Shown here piece after piece: positions 26,331 to 38,430 of a DNA stretch of 64,000 bases. Position 1 is the first letter of the stretch. Each line of letters begins with the position of its first letter. The stretch is from the NCBI RefSeq assembly GCF_945859685.1, contig NC_079148.1, positions 3,162,001 to 3,226,000 of the forward strand, written 5' to 3'. The translations under genes and the position numbers were made by a program. The notes under the pieces were generated by a model. That model saw only the letters and a list, made by a program, of their open reading frames with translations. It had not been told where the DNA came from and made no database searches. The DNA is from Eupeodes corollae. Its lineage: Eukaryota > Arthropoda > Insecta > Diptera > Syrphidae.

Positions 26331-26790
26331 ACAACATTTTAAACAACATATTGTAAAAAGTCTAACATTTTACTAAGTAGCAATTTTGTAAATATTTAGT
26401 AATTTGCTAATTGACTCCAAATGTTTAACTTTTCTATTCGTTTTGCTAACTAGTAAAGTTCTAAATGCCTTGAATAAAAAAAAGGGTTACCGAACTAGTC
26501 TAAAAACGACAGTTCGTGGAAATAAATAAAGCCAACGCGTTTTAATGGACCTATTAATTGGAATCCATCCCCTACTCTTATACAATTAATTGTACAGATG
26601 TTATTAAATTTATCAAATTGGTAACAGCTAAAGTAGCCATTTCTTGATTTTAGCTTTATCAAATTGACAATAAAATGTTAAAATCTTTTAAAATTAGATA
26701 AATCACCTTTTTAGCTTAGTAAATTGCTTAAAATGGTTTTAACATTTTACTAAATCGTTTAAGATTCTGCGTGATTAATTGTAATTAAAA
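26330..26790 (-). repeat. Dispersed repeat family R1, minus-oriented copy
   Basis: In reverse complement this matches 1700-2170 in order, including the block around AATTCCAATTAATAGGTCC (about 26560) and the block GGTGATTTATCTAATTTTAA (about 26685-26710). The two copies have diverged substantially, so the insertions are old. Ends are not defined. Confidence 0.6.
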
Positions 26791-29456
26791 TAAATAAATA
26801 GATTTTAAAAATAAGAAATTAGTTTCTTTCAACAAATTTTACATCAGGTTTTTTTTAAGAGCTTGAGAACTTTAAATACTAATACAACTCAGAAATGTTG
26901 TTGGAATAAATCAATTTATGGTTAAGTAGAAGATTTACATGCATTAGTTTGGCCTAAGGAAAGTCGTCTAAACACCGTAAAATGTATGCATTGCTTTTTG
27001 AAATTCGCTAAAATGTTTGAAATTGACAAATCTTACTAAACATACTTTAACACCCTCAACTGTCAAACAACCGAAACTTTCCATGCAACAAAAGAAACAC
27101 TCTATATATAAAGCTACTACAATCCCTTCCAAAAATGCTTTTTTAGCTCAAGTACTGCTTGTAATATAATTTGCACTTTTATATATTTATTTCAAATGGC
27201 AAGTCTCAAATGGCTTTACGTCTAACGAAACACTCAAAGCTTTTTGCAATATAATGACGTCAGTCCGAACCGAACCAGCTGATAAATAGCTTTTTGCCTT
27301 TGTTATCTCAATTCAACGTTTGTCTTACGATGAACTTTCTCCTCGAGACTTGACACTTACACTTGGAACTTGACAGTTAGTTCGAGTTCCTCGGTGTGGA
27401 TTATCGCAAATTAAAGTGATGTGATTTTGTTTTAAAGGTATTTAGTAAGAAAGAAATATTCTTTCAAATGTTACATGTTTACAAATCCATAAAAGTAATA
27501 ACTTGTAAATAGATATGGAGTTTTGCGTGACATCAATAAATAATTATTTTGTGGAATTACAAATTTTTCTGAGATTGTTTGCAATTTGCATTACCTATCA
27601 ATCTATTTAGTTGTGTAATCATTTTATTATGGATTATTTTTTGTTTGATTTATCGGAAAAATCTAAATAAAAGTTGTGTATGTATACCACTATACTTATA
27701 TAATAAGGGTAGTGAAAAGTTATAGAAACGCTTAGAGTAATCATTAATGAACCACAAAATGAAAACCTACCTATCAAAAGCTATCATCATGAGGTTAAAG
27801 ATACCAACAAAAAGCATGTAGTACCTATCTCACTTAATGCTACAACCTATAGTAAACTAAATATTTTTTCACAAGGTCAACGTCATACTCATAGCCACGT
27901 GCTAGAGCTTTTTAAACTCTTCGGTCTACAAATTATGTCTATGTACTTCCTACAAGACTTTTGTTTACATTTTTATTTGTTGTTGCCAGAAACAAAAAGA
28001 AAATAACTTGAATTATTGCCAATTTTGAATTTTTTGGACTATGAAGTTAAAAGAGTAGATAGATACCGATATGAGATGTGAGGTAATGAATTTAATTAAC
28101 CGGGCTACAAAACATTTGAATGCGAATAATTATGATAAATTATTTAAAACTGATAAATAAATAAATCTCAAAATGAGAATAATTGTATGCCTACCTATCA
28201 TCTGATGGAAAAAACCCTCATAGCTACTACGAGTAAGTTTAAATAGTAAAATGTCTAGTGGTCTGACAATTTATTTACACATCGTTATCTAGCGTGCTCG
28301 AAGTCTATAGATTCTAGATATATTTAAAGCACTTGTTTCCTGTTTAATGCGTGAGCGGTTTTTAATTTTATTATGTAAATAAAGTGCATTAATTTTAGTG
28401 CACTTTGCGATTTGCGACTTTAATAAATGTGAAATAAATCTAATAAATAATCTATAAAATATACATAGCTTAAAAAGTGACAGGACAAGCAAGAACTTGT
28501 GTCAGTAAATTCCATTATACAGTTTCAATGAATTCATTTAAATAAATGACTATAATGTCGAGGGACTTCCCGATGATTCAACGGCCAAAGTTCATTTGAG
28601 TGTGTGAAATTATAAATTCAATAAAAAGGTATTTATGGCAAAGCAGGTTTTTAGTTGGAACTTCATGCCTTGAACACATATGTTATTAATATAGTTTTTT
28701 AAAAGAAAATGTGCAATCGTAAAAGTTAGCTTGTGGTATTTATTATAAGCTCAAAGATAATTATGTTTATTTTGTACAATTTGGAGAAACGAGCTATGAC
28801 ATTGATAAGAATTTGCGAGCACAGAAGAGGCTCTGCTTAGGTATTTAGTTTTTAAAGTATAATTTTTTAAATATTATATCTGAGGCTAACAATCTAACAT
28901 TACAAGTTTAATTAGTGTTTAATGATGATCAGCAGCGGGTGGTGTAAGCAGTACCATGCGTCCTTGAATCGTAATCGTAAAAGTCAATTCCAAAATAATG
29001 TATACTCTAAAACAGTGAGAATTAACAAGAACGAATATTTTTCTTAAATCAACACAGTTTGTCGAGATGAACTGCAAACTACTATAGATTTTTTTTGCTG
29101 TACAAAACTTTAGGTGCATTTTATTTTTGACGTAACAGTTGTATCATGGACATTAATTAATCATAATTAACTCATAGTGGTCTTGAGACAGTCACATTTT
29201 CTGATCGCATTGTTAATGAGAGTTTAATTTTTCATCAGGTTTTAAAGCAGTGCTTCTTTATTTAGTTTTGTTCTGTATCAAAAACAAAATTAAACTTCAG
29301 AAGGAAATACCTATATAAATTTTAAAAATTCTATTGACACAATCAAAAACTAACTATGGTTTCAATTTCAAACCTTCCAGGTGCATTCCTTCTAAGGCCA
29401 CAATAATTTACAAAGGGGTCTAAGGAAGAGAAAACAAAACAAAAAAGACACTAAAA
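26790..29456. other. AT-rich intergenic spacer
   Basis: Apart from the possible promoter near 27250-27437 I see only AT-rich DNA with no convincing coding sequence or repeat structure. Confidence 0.4.
27250..27437 (+). promoter_or_regulatory. Possible promoter and noncoding first exon of the first Mpv17-like gene
   Basis: The region has a perfect CRE-type palindrome TGACGTCA (about 27256) and is less AT-rich than its surroundings. It ends TTTTAAAG followed by GTATTTAG, a usable splice donor near 27437. A matching acceptor TTCCAG lies at about 29380 upstream of the ATG at 29457. This is inference; nothing in the sequence proves transcription. Confidence 0.25.
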
Positions 29457-30253
29457 ATGGCATACGCATCGATGGCAGGAAGAATAAGGATGCTAAATAC
29501 ACGGCATCCTATAATTAAAGGAATGGTCTCGTATGCTATACTTTGGCCCTGTGGGAGTGCTATTCAACAAGTAATCGAAGGAAAAACACTTGGTAAAAAT
29601 TATACTTCTTCTTTTGGAATCCCCTAATAATCCACAAATGATTTTATCTTAAAGAAACCTTTGACTGGAAAAGATGTTTTCGATTTAGTATATATGGAGC
29701 TTTTGTTGTAGCACCAATGCTTCATGGATGGGTTCGTTTGTCAAGTACAATGTGGCCAGCTACAAGTCTTAAAATTGGTCTAATTAAAGTAAGTATAACA
29801 CAAAAACCATACATTTTTTTACATATTTTTTCCATTTCATTAAAGGCGGCTGTTGAGCAGGTCTCTTACGGTCCTTTTGCAATGTCATGCTTTTATGTCG
29901 GCATGAATCTGTTAGAATTCAAAAGTCTAAATGATGGCATCGAAGAACTTCGTTTAAAGTTTTGGCCAACTTTTAAGGTGAGTGAGAATTTATTTGTACC
30001 TATGTTTTTTCTTAAAGTTAACATTTATTAATGTTTTTCTGATTTTTCATTCCCCATAAAGGTTGGTGTTTGCGTGTGGCCCATTGTACAAACAATAAAC
30101 TTTTCCATGGTTCCAGAAAGGAATCGAGTAGTTTTTGTAAGCATTATTAGTGTCATGTGGACAACATATCTAGCTTATATGAAATCTCTGGAAGATGACA
30201 CGAAAGTATTAAAATTAAAACCTCTGCCGCCGCCACCATCGACGAAAACTTAA
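29457..30253 (+). CDS. Mpv17/PMP22-family protein A
   Basis: Exons 29457-29592, 29655-29788, 29846-29977 and 30062-30253 join in phase to 197 residues. The Mpv17 family signature is complete: HPIIKGMVSYAILWP and GSAIQQ at the N-terminus, then DWKRCFRFSIYG, VAPMLHGWVRL, the AAVEQVSYGPFAM helix, FWPTFKVGVCVWP, QTINFSMVP and a final WTTYLAYMKSLE. The product should be a small integral protein with about four helices, in the mitochondrial inner (or peroxisomal) membrane; family members influence mitochondrial DNA maintenance and channel activity. A short proline-rich tail (PLPPPPSTK) follows. A paralogue lies 5.8 kb downstream on the same strand. AATAAA hexamers occur near 30420-30426. Confidence 0.88.
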
Positions 30254-32844
30254 GAAAGACACTTGAATTGAATACCACCGGATTCCTAAATTAATAACTA
30301 TGAATGTCAAAGTGTATAAAAGTATAGTTTTGTCCAGATTTAATATAATGTATGTACATATATAACCTGAATATTAAAATTTACAAATGTTATCATGATT
30401 ATTTTAACCTGTGACAATAAAAAATAAAGTACAACGCAGTTCATAGGTTTCAGTTAAAGTTATTAAAAAATAAATATTATTATTGTATATTTATACGAAT
30501 GTTATATTACTATGTAAGTTTTAATGCTAATAGAACAATTTTATTTAAATTATAATTAAAAAAGCATTTATGTATGTTATTATCATTTATTTTGGTTATA
30601 GCGTATCTATAAATTTATGGTTTGGTATTTTGTAGAAAATACATAATGTTACTTAAATTTTTCCAAAAAGTCATTCACATAATATGTAAAGGAAAAAATA
30701 AATGCAAATTTTATTTTAATAGAAATACAATGTCTCTTAATTTTATTTATTATTATTTTTATATTTAAACAAGCTCCATTGAGAATGGATTCTTTTCTCT
30801 ATTCATTCAATTGAATGTAATCTTTCACATTTCACACATTTTTCTGTATTCTCTGGCTCTTTTTTGCAATCTTGACAAATTTCAGCAAACATTTAGGATG
30901 GCAAAGGGATGTTAGTTATTTTATGTAAACGCCTCACGTATTTCTTATAAAGGTGGTAAACATTTTTGATTGACATGCTTGCCTCCTGCTGGAGCTGACA
31001 TCAACAAAAAGAGCAACTAAGTATACAAAATGTTTCCAAATCAAAACGGAAGATATTACCATATTGATTTTTAATAAAATGGTGAAGAGAATAAATTGAA
31101 TAATTATAATCCTTTGTAGCATAAAATACAATACATTTCGATGATTAAAAATATTGAAGAAGAGATTTTAGATGATTTAAAATATAGAGTCGTTGTATTA
31201 ACGCAACCACTTGCATAAGTTCTGATGGTTGATTAAAAGCTTCTTTTTTAGCCCTTGCAAAAAAAAATATTTATTTTGTATGAATGACATAAGTAAAAAT
31301 AAATTTTTTAATTTGACTGCATTTAAGAATATGATTTTTGCCAATGTCAAACCATACATCCGTATGCCTAAAGACAAATTGGCGAAATATCTAAGTCCAC
31401 CCACCTTTTTCGTACGAAAAAATAAAACAAAAAGAAAAACAAGGAAAACAAACAAGCTTTTATTTCCTATTTAAATTATGCTCGTTATTTGAAGGCCTTC
31501 ATTATTTTTCCACCAAATTTTATTAAACATTTCTATGGCTTCATATCAAAAGCCAAAAAGACAACAAAATTTCGAAAGATCAAATAGATACTTTACTTTG
31601 TCGAATTTGTTCTTCTTTTAATCATGTTGAATAAAAACAACCAAATCAATTAAAGTATCTATCAGTCTGCTTGGCGCGGTGTATTGTATAGTATGTACAG
31701 TAAATTGTATAGCATCATATCGGAGAGCATCATTTTCCTGAGAAAAAGACTATTTGATGCACTATACCTAGCAGCATCATTTCATAAGCTTTACCATATA
31801 CCTCATAGAAATTGCAGAATATACAGAGGCTCTTGCACGGCTATCTATATATTCTTAGTCAAACGTTTATTAATAAAATTTACAACAATAAATAAAATAG
31901 AATAGCATATATAGTGTTGTATAATTGGCAAAACTTACTAAACTAAACTAAACTAGAAAGCTCTCTTTTTTCTTTCGCGTGTAAATAAATAATAAATTCA
32001 AATTAAGATAAAATTTGTGTGATCGCTTAGTACGAGAACGTGTCGCCGACCGAAGACGCGAATCTGTTCCGTTTTATAATAAAAAATCTAAACAATTATT
32101 ATTTTTTAAATTTTCATCAGGTACCTTCAAAAAATAATTAAATTATACTTAACTCAAATAACTGTGATTAAGTTTGATCTTGAATAAATATTTTTTTTAA
32201 ACAAACTTTAGAATGTTGTGATGTAACAGAAAATACACGTATTTTCTCTATCCAGAGAAATTTAAAATACAAAGAAAGATAAGGTTTTAAGTGATATTCA
32301 AAATATTTTAATTGTTTACGGCCTTGAGATTTCGCATTGCATCTGACAAAGAAAATAAACTATCAATCGGACATTGACAATGAATGGACTTACTAAAATT
32401 ATGGTGACCATTCATGCATTGTGTTTGTAAAAAATTCATCGAAAATACTTTTTGTCATTGATAAAAAATTTAGTCTCGTGTTTTTTTTCTTCAAAACAAA
32501 GACATTTTTTCTTCTAAATGTGGACTATTTAAATATATCAATAAGTTCAAAAGATTCAATGCACAAATCTAGATATTTATTGTGTGTGCCTTAAATTGTA
32601 TTTTTGTTTGCTCTCTATTTCTTTGGACGTTTTCAACTTCAATAACAAATTTATGAAAGTCCAGACTTCAAAAGTTTATATTCTATTTTTGAAAAGTGAA
32701 AAGTAAACAAATTTTCTAGAAGCTTATCAAAAAATCGAATTAAGTGCACTAATTTTCGTGAAAAACCAGTGGCTAGTGACTTATGACTCTTAAGTTAAGC
32801 ATTCCTGTGTACAAGTATTTCAGAAATGATGGGTCCTTCAGCTT
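30254..32844. other. Spacer between Mpv17-like gene A and transposon debris
   Basis: AT-rich, with no supported gene. A short GC-richer island around 32025-32065 (GAACGTGTCGCCGACCGAAG) stands out but carries no readable protein. Confidence 0.35.
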
Positions 32845-32935
32845 TCAAGACGAATCCGAAAGTCTAATTTGAGCAGAATTTTTCATGTTAAAAATTACTC
32901 TTTGAGGGTTTGTCAATTCCTTGCCATGGGCAGGA
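32845..32935 (-). repeat. Decayed SINE copy
   Basis: The reverse complement carries GGAATTGACAAACCCTCAAA, ATGAAAAATTCTGCTCAAAT and TTTCGGATTCG, matching the SINE body at 34720-34871 and 40013-40233. Head and tail are missing. Confidence 0.5.
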
Positions 32936-33034
32936 ACTTTTTCCTGACTACGCATTGATTTTTTAATACGATTTCGTTTTGAATTTATCGAGATATTTAA
33001 TGAATTAGAGTTCCAATAGTGATCTCGTAGTTCG

Positions 33035-34710
33035 TCTCACCGAACATTAGAGAAAATCCTTACATCGTTTTGGAGAAAGCAGAATTAATGGTGCTTGATA
33101 TTTTAAAAGCATTTGATAAAGTTTTTCATCAGGGGCTCTTTACGTTTAGATGAATCTCTCTTTTGTCGCAAAAGTAATTACATTTAGTAGTATTGCATGG
33201 ATTCAAGTCTGAAAGCCATAAAATAAATGCTGGTGTACCCCAGGGCTCTGTTCTATCTCCAACACTATTTTTCAATTTTATTAATGATCTCCTGGCTCCA
33301 ACTTCTAATTCAATACATTGTTTCGCTGCACTTAGCTTTTCATATTCGTTTTTTTTTACTCACATTCCTCTTCTTCGGGATATGGAACTGCAAAGACAAA
33401 TTATGATAAGCTCATTAAATTCCGACCTAAACAGCATTGCACAATGGGGAATAAAAACCCAGGTGGAATGTAATGCTTCCAAAACCCAATGCTATGTTTT
33501 ATCGTTAAAGCGAGATATGCCCTACTTGCCATTATCCATGGATTGCACTTGCACCAAGAGTCAGGTTCAAACGACATAAGGGATTGGCCAGGTGCCAAAA
33601 AAAAGGTCTTCCAATTAAGGCAAATTTAATGGAAAGTTAGCCAAGAAAAATCTTCTTAACTATTAAGTCAAGTCTACTTCTATCAAAATGACAGTTGAGC
33701 ATGTTTTTTCACTCAACTGAAAGCTAAACTTTATTACTCTATGATTTATTAGTTTTTTGCACAACTTCATTTAATTCTTTCTGTAAAAGAGTTCCTTGTC
33801 AATCATTATGGACTTGTAGCTTGCCTAAGGAGTGTTTTGTAGACAATAATTTGCTTGGTACTTTTTGTACTATGAACTTAAAGTAAAGGTTTGCGAAGTA
33901 AAATTATGATTTTAAAATCCATAAGACTTGAAAAACTAATTACTTGCCTTGGTCAAAATTTACATTTAAAGGATGAAGTTGACTGCAAATGAAGTCCCTT
34001 ATATTGGGCAGGTACAGACAACATAACATAATATTATTGTCTACAAAACACTCCTCAGGCAAACTTAAAGTCCATCCCAATTTACATTTCGAATTGTAAA
34101 GGAATATTACTTATTTCTTTTCCAATTTGAAGAGAAACCCTTTTACACAAAATATTAAATGAAATTGTGCGAAAAATAAATAAATCGTAGAGGAATAAAG
34201 TTCAACTTTCAGTTAATTAAAAAAAAAAACATTATCGATTGTCATTCTGACATAAGTTGACTAGGGAGATTTTTCTTGACTAACTTTTTAGTCAAGCTTC
34301 CAATAAAAATGCCTTAATTGGAAGGCAATTTTTTGGCAGCTGGCCAATCAGATGCCAGAAACTTTCCTTGCTTTCAAGTCCCTTATGATGCTTGAACCTG
34401 CCCATTGCCCGCCCAAGGAGAATGAACACCTCTTGTGGAACGATGACTTCCACGATGTCACCAAAAATTCAGCAAGGTGTTAACGTTTCATAAAGCGATA
34501 CAAGAACAGTATCTCCCCTTCTGATCTGGCTGTTATCTACAAGAGTATTTGCGTCCAAAGCTTGAGTATAACTCCCATCTCTGGAATGGTGCTCCTGCAA
34601 CTTACTTAAGCCACTTGGACAGTATTGAAGGTAGAGCATTTGAATTGCTTCGTGATGATATAATAATTAGTTCATTAACTTCTCTTTAACACCGTCGTCG
34701 TAAGGTTTCT
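33035..34710 (+). pseudogene. Jockey/CR1-like RT fragment split by a foldback insertion
   Basis: The 5' part (33035-33580) reads HRFGE-like lead, KINAGVPQGSVLSPTLFFNFINDLL and IHCFAA; it has lost the DD of the FADD motif and has an internal deletion. After an inserted inverted-repeat element the same protein continues at about 34480-34670: SPSDLAVIYKS, then RPKLEYNSHLWNGAPATYLS and DSIEGRAFELL. This order matches the normal C-terminus of the family. A SINE in minus orientation follows at 34720. The copy is related to 17905-18660. Confidence 0.7.
33581..34352. mobile_element. Foldback-type inverted repeat element
   Basis: Left arm 33581-33850 and right arm 34033-34352 are reverse complements over nearly their full length (for example TTCCAATTAAGGCA at 33609 against 34309-34325, and AGGAGTGTTTTGTAGACAAT at 33829 against 34036-34056). 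A spacer of about 180 bp separates them. No open reading frame is inside. The element interrupts a retrotransposon RT, so it inserted after that copy. The exact target duplication was not resolved. Confidence 0.7.
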
Positions 34711-34719
34711 TGTTCAAGC

Positions 34720-34871
34720 TCTTTCTTAGCCGAATCCGAACGGCTAATTTGAAAAAGCACTTTTCATAACAAGAATTACTTTTGGAAGATTTGTCAATTC
34801 TTCGCAGGGCAAGGATTGAACCTCTGGCATGGCAGTCCAACGCACCAACCATCCATCATGCCACGAGTACT
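34720..34871 (-). repeat. tRNA-derived SINE, minus copy with tRNA-like head
   Basis: On the minus strand it starts GTGGCATGATGGATGG (A-box region), then B box GGTTCAATCC, then CGAAGAATTGACAAATC and AAATTAGCCGTTCGGATTCG. The 3' part after the body is absent. It adjoins the tail of a non-LTR retrotransposon. Confidence 0.65.
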
Positions 34872-34934
34872 TACCTATTTCAAAACTTTAAGTTTCCTAA
34901 AATATTTGAAGCTTCTGTCAAAAACAAAGTGTGT

Positions 34935-35720
34935 ACATTTTGATTTATTTAAAAGTCAGCAGTTATAACTACCGACTAAGTAAGATTAAAAACGGGTACC
35001 AAGTAAATACTATATCCGCCTATTTTTCCAAAACCTTTAGCAGAGTTAATAATTATGTTCTTTTTGAACAAATTAAAATCTTTAGAAATCATTCGGTTCT
35101 GCTAAGGGGGATTGATTTTAATCTTACGATTTGAAAGATTTTTAAACTATTTTCAAATAATTCTGGTATTCCTCAAGGTAGGCATTTAGGTCCTTTACTT
35201 TTTCTTTTATTCAGTAATGATCTTCCTAATGCTTTTTTTGTGTTTTTTTCATTTTTGCTAATGACGTACTATTATTTCGTTCAACTAAATCTGTGTCTGA
35301 TTAAAAACTCTTAAAGTTTGATCTACAACTTTGCTTTTTCAGGACATGAAATATACGAGATCTCAAAGTCCTACTTTCTACTTCATTTCTATCTAAAAAG
35401 AGATACGAAAACCAGTTGCTAAGAACGTAAGAGTTTTTGTTGTATGAATTTAATGGGCATACACCACTATATATCATATACCACAATTAAGGAACGTGGA
35501 CAACCCCTTTAATGCGAGATACACTACCGTTGTTCTTTATTCGTATTTCTGTTAGATCTCTAAGTGCTTATAACTTCTGTTATGATCCTTTTCATAGAAC
35601 TAACCTTTTCTTGAGACAACTTTTGATGCAACTAAAAGAACATCCTAAATATTATATTTTCTGTCTCTGGTCATTGTTATAAGTTGCTTCGTGAATGTAT
35701 GTGCTAAATCTAAGGGTTTT
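34935..35720 (+). pseudogene. Second jockey-type non-LTR RT fragment
   Basis: The frames give ISAYFSKTFSRVNNYVLFEQ (degraded YxDFSKAFDRVDH), GIPQGRHLGPLLFLLFSNDLPNAF and a degraded FADD region, then further downstream LSAYNFCYDPF as in jockey-type C-termini. Stops and frameshifts are frequent. It differs from the family at 17905 and 33035 (HLGPLLF rather than SVLSPTLF). Confidence 0.6.
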
Positions 35721-36050
35721 TTTAAGTCACATAAGCCATGAAAACTATTTAACAGCAAATACACATAAGTCCTTTTTTCCGACTTTTTTAGGACTCTCGT
35801 TTTATATATTAGCAGTAAATAAATCCATAATCATTCAAAAACACACAATCCGGGATAAATTAAAAAACCTAACAAATTCTTAATGAACCTAGTTACACCA
35901 TTTTATAAAAATCGGATGTGTTGCTGCGGCTGGCGTAAAGAAAGTTCCCTACAGCAAAACAACCTAACTTTTAATTTATTTTTCTTGACTTTTACAAATA
36001 CGCTTTCAAATCTCATTTTCAGTAGAAAATAAGAACTAACAAAATTCAAA

Positions 36051-36848
36051 ATGTCAACTTTACTCAGTAAATTCAAAGTATTAATCACAAAATATCCCAT
36101 GGCCAGAGGAATGGTCTCCTACAGTCTCATTTGGCCTACAAGCAGCATTATTCAACAATACATTGAAGGAAAAACTTTAGGTAAAATTTAAAAACCAAGT
36201 CCAATAAAATCAAAGCTAAGTATTTATTTAATTCTTTATCATTGCAGGAACAATTGATTGGTGGCGATGCTTGAGATTTAGTTTATATGGTGGATTCTTT
36301 GTTGCGCCCACACTCTACGGATGGATTAGATTATCCACTGCAATGTGGCCGGAAACTTCACTTCGTACCGGAATTGTTAAGGCGGCAGTTGAACAAATTT
36401 CCTACACTCCAGCAGCTATGACTTGCTTCTTCTTCATTATGAGCTTGTTGGAAATGAAAACATTGGAAGAGGCTTTTTCTGAAGTTAGAAATAAGGTTCC
36501 ACCGACGTATAAGGTAGGTCATAGACTGCTTAAATCCCCAAGTTTAAACCTTTACCCCAATTCATGAAAACAGATTTGATTGATTCCATCGGAATCAATT
36601 CATTTTATCAAATGAAACAATGAATTCTTCTTGAGGGATCAGTGGCAAATCCTAACAATAACGTTTGTGTCTTTTTTCGTTTCCAGGTGGCAGTGTGTAT
36701 TTGGCCAATAGTAGGAACAATAAACTTCTCACTTGTGCCCGAACGAAATCGAGTGCCTTTCATCAGCATGTGCAGTCTCTTGTGGACGATATTCTTGGCT
36801 TACATGAAACATCTAGAGAAAAATGAAGACCGGCAAATTTCCATTTAA
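36051..36848 (+). CDS. Mpv17/PMP22-family protein B
   Basis: Exons 36051-36180, 36248-36513 and 36687-36848 join in phase to 185 residues. Conserved blocks in order: YPMARGMVSYSLIWP, SSIIQQ, DWWRCLRFSLYG, VAPTLYGWIRL, KAAVEQISYTPAAM, YKVAVCIWP, GTINFSLVPERNRV and LWTIFLAYMKHLE. It shares two intron positions with gene A (after EGKTL and before the VxVCxWP exon) but lacks the intron A has between the two middle exons. It ends 108 bp from the end of the convergent THAP gene. Function as for the family; the specific substrate or role is not visible. Confidence 0.9.
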
Positions 36849-36956
36849 CATAATTTAACATTTTTGTGTGTCAACGTTGTGCGTGTTTATTTATTTAACT
36901 AATACAAAATACAAAATAAAACTTATATTTAAACTTAAATTAAAGAAACCAACTGC

Positions 36957-38033
36957 TCATAGAATTTCCACCTGTGCGCAAGCGTCGCACACTTCTGAGT
37001 CTGAATCTTTTATTGAGACCTCACAGAATTCATTGTCAAAGACTTTCGAACACAGCAGCAGTTCATCAATCTCGGTGATTAGAGCTGTGAGTGATTCTAT
37101 GGAGGCTATGTCAGTCATAAGGTTTTGTTCATTCATCAAACGACTGCCGAGCAGGATCTTGACTTCACCATGGCAGGATATTGAGATCATCTTCGTTGTC
37201 CGCAGCATACTCGGATCGACAAATGAGAAGAATATTGAACTGTGCTCGGGACATCTATGGACGCCCCACAAAGTGTTGGGCAGAACCACTTCGTAGATGT
37301 CATCATACAGAGATTCGAATAGCTCACGAGCTTCATTCTCTTCGCCCTCATCGACTTGATTCTCATCGGAATTCAACTCGTAGGGCACTATTGCCGCCGC
37401 CGTCTCTGTTGTTGTTTCAGGAACTTGAGTGTCTTTAAGGCAAATTTCTGTTATTTCCTGCACCTCGCCGTCCACCTCCAGTTCCTGTTCTTCAAGAGTC
37501 ATTGAATCATAAACCTGGGTATCTTCTGCAGTAATTTCCTCGACTGGAATCTTGTGTTTTCTATTAATAACCGAGTTATTCAATCGTCGTGTAGTCTGAG
37601 ATTTTTGTTTAAAAAAGAAAATATTGAAAATTGGAATTGAAATTTGAAGCCGTTTTGTATCCATACCTCTGCGCAGTCAAAGTTCTTAGAAGGAATAGCC
37701 TTTGGCTTGAGCTTAGGTCGTCCTCGTTCCATTTTATAGAGTTGTCCATTGATGATGTTGTCGTAGGTTGTGCTGATGTCGTTATCATCGAAATGCCTCT
37801 CGCATACTTTGTCGTGGGCTTTAAGTTCACGTTGTTTCGGCAGAACATCTACCCAAGCATTGAATGTTTCTTTATCCTTTTAAATAAAACAAAGAATCAA
37901 ATCAAATTTATCGAATTTTATTGAGATAATGTGGGAAGTTTTGTTGTACCTTTGGAACGACAAACATTTTTCGTTTTATTGTTCCTTTTATTCGACAAAG
38001 TCTGTCACATCCTGGGATAAAACAATTTCTCAT
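36957..38033 (-). CDS. THAP-domain (C2CH) DNA-binding protein
   Basis: Three minus-strand exons, 37950-38033, 37667-37876 and 36957-37595, join in phase at GT-AG introns to 310 residues. The N-terminus MRNCFIPGCDRL supplies the first C-x4-C pair, a Trp (TFNAWVDVLP) sits in the expected place, and KVCERHF supplies the C-x2-H; together these are the zinc ligands of a THAP finger. It is followed by MERGRPKLKPKA, an AT-hook-like basic stretch. The remaining 200 residues are acidic and low complexity, with no domain I recognise. Likely a nuclear sequence-specific DNA-binding protein; it could also be a domesticated P-element-type transposase N-terminus, since THAP fingers are shared with those. 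Convergent with Mpv17-like gene B. Confidence 0.78.
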
Positions 38034-38340
38034 CGTGCTCAATATTTATTTAAGAAAATAAAACTCAAAGTTTGAACAATTGAACTTATTTTTATATAAA
38101 ACATTAAATTGTTGTTAGGAAAATTGTTTTAATTTAATTCTCCATTTTTTGACAAGCACTTGTCAACTTGACTGTTGTGTTGACTTTTATATGCAGAACA
38201 ACACAGAATCTCAAACTGTGGTTGGGCGCGTTCCACCAATTCACAAACCACAATTTAAAATGTTATGTTTGATTTCGTTTAATAGTCTTTATATATCTTC
38301 TGACACATACATTAAGGAAAACCTTAAACCCTATTTTTGA

Positions 38341-38387
38341 AATGTATCAACCATTTACCATTTAAACGGCTTGATCGTGATCCACAC
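38341..38387 (+). repeat. Direct repeat copy 1 (interrupted by the palindromic insertion)
   Basis: AATGTATCAACCATTTACCA continuing to CGGCTTGATCGTGATCCACAC matches 41295-41340 with about four mismatches. Its continuation on the far side of the palindromic insertion (from 38439) aligns with 41341 onwards. Confidence 0.7.
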
Positions 38388-38430
38388 CATAAAGGAAATA
38401 TATTATAATCGATAATATATTTCCTCTATG
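38388..38430. mobile_element. 43-bp palindromic mini-insertion with 8-bp target duplication
   Basis: The sequence starts CATAAAGG and ends CCTCTATG; the two 19-bp arms are reverse complements with one mismatch around a 5-bp loop (AATCG). It is flanked on both sides by ATCCACAC (38380-38387 and 38431-38438). The related repeat at 41295-41345 has the site once and no insertion. Size and duplication length suit an extremely reduced hAT-like MITE, but transposase affiliation is inferred. Confidence 0.6.

Noticed and set aside
31198..31474. Overlapping frames of about 80 codons on both strands
   Set aside because: AT-rich Lys/Phe-heavy translations on both strands, typical of noncoding DNA.
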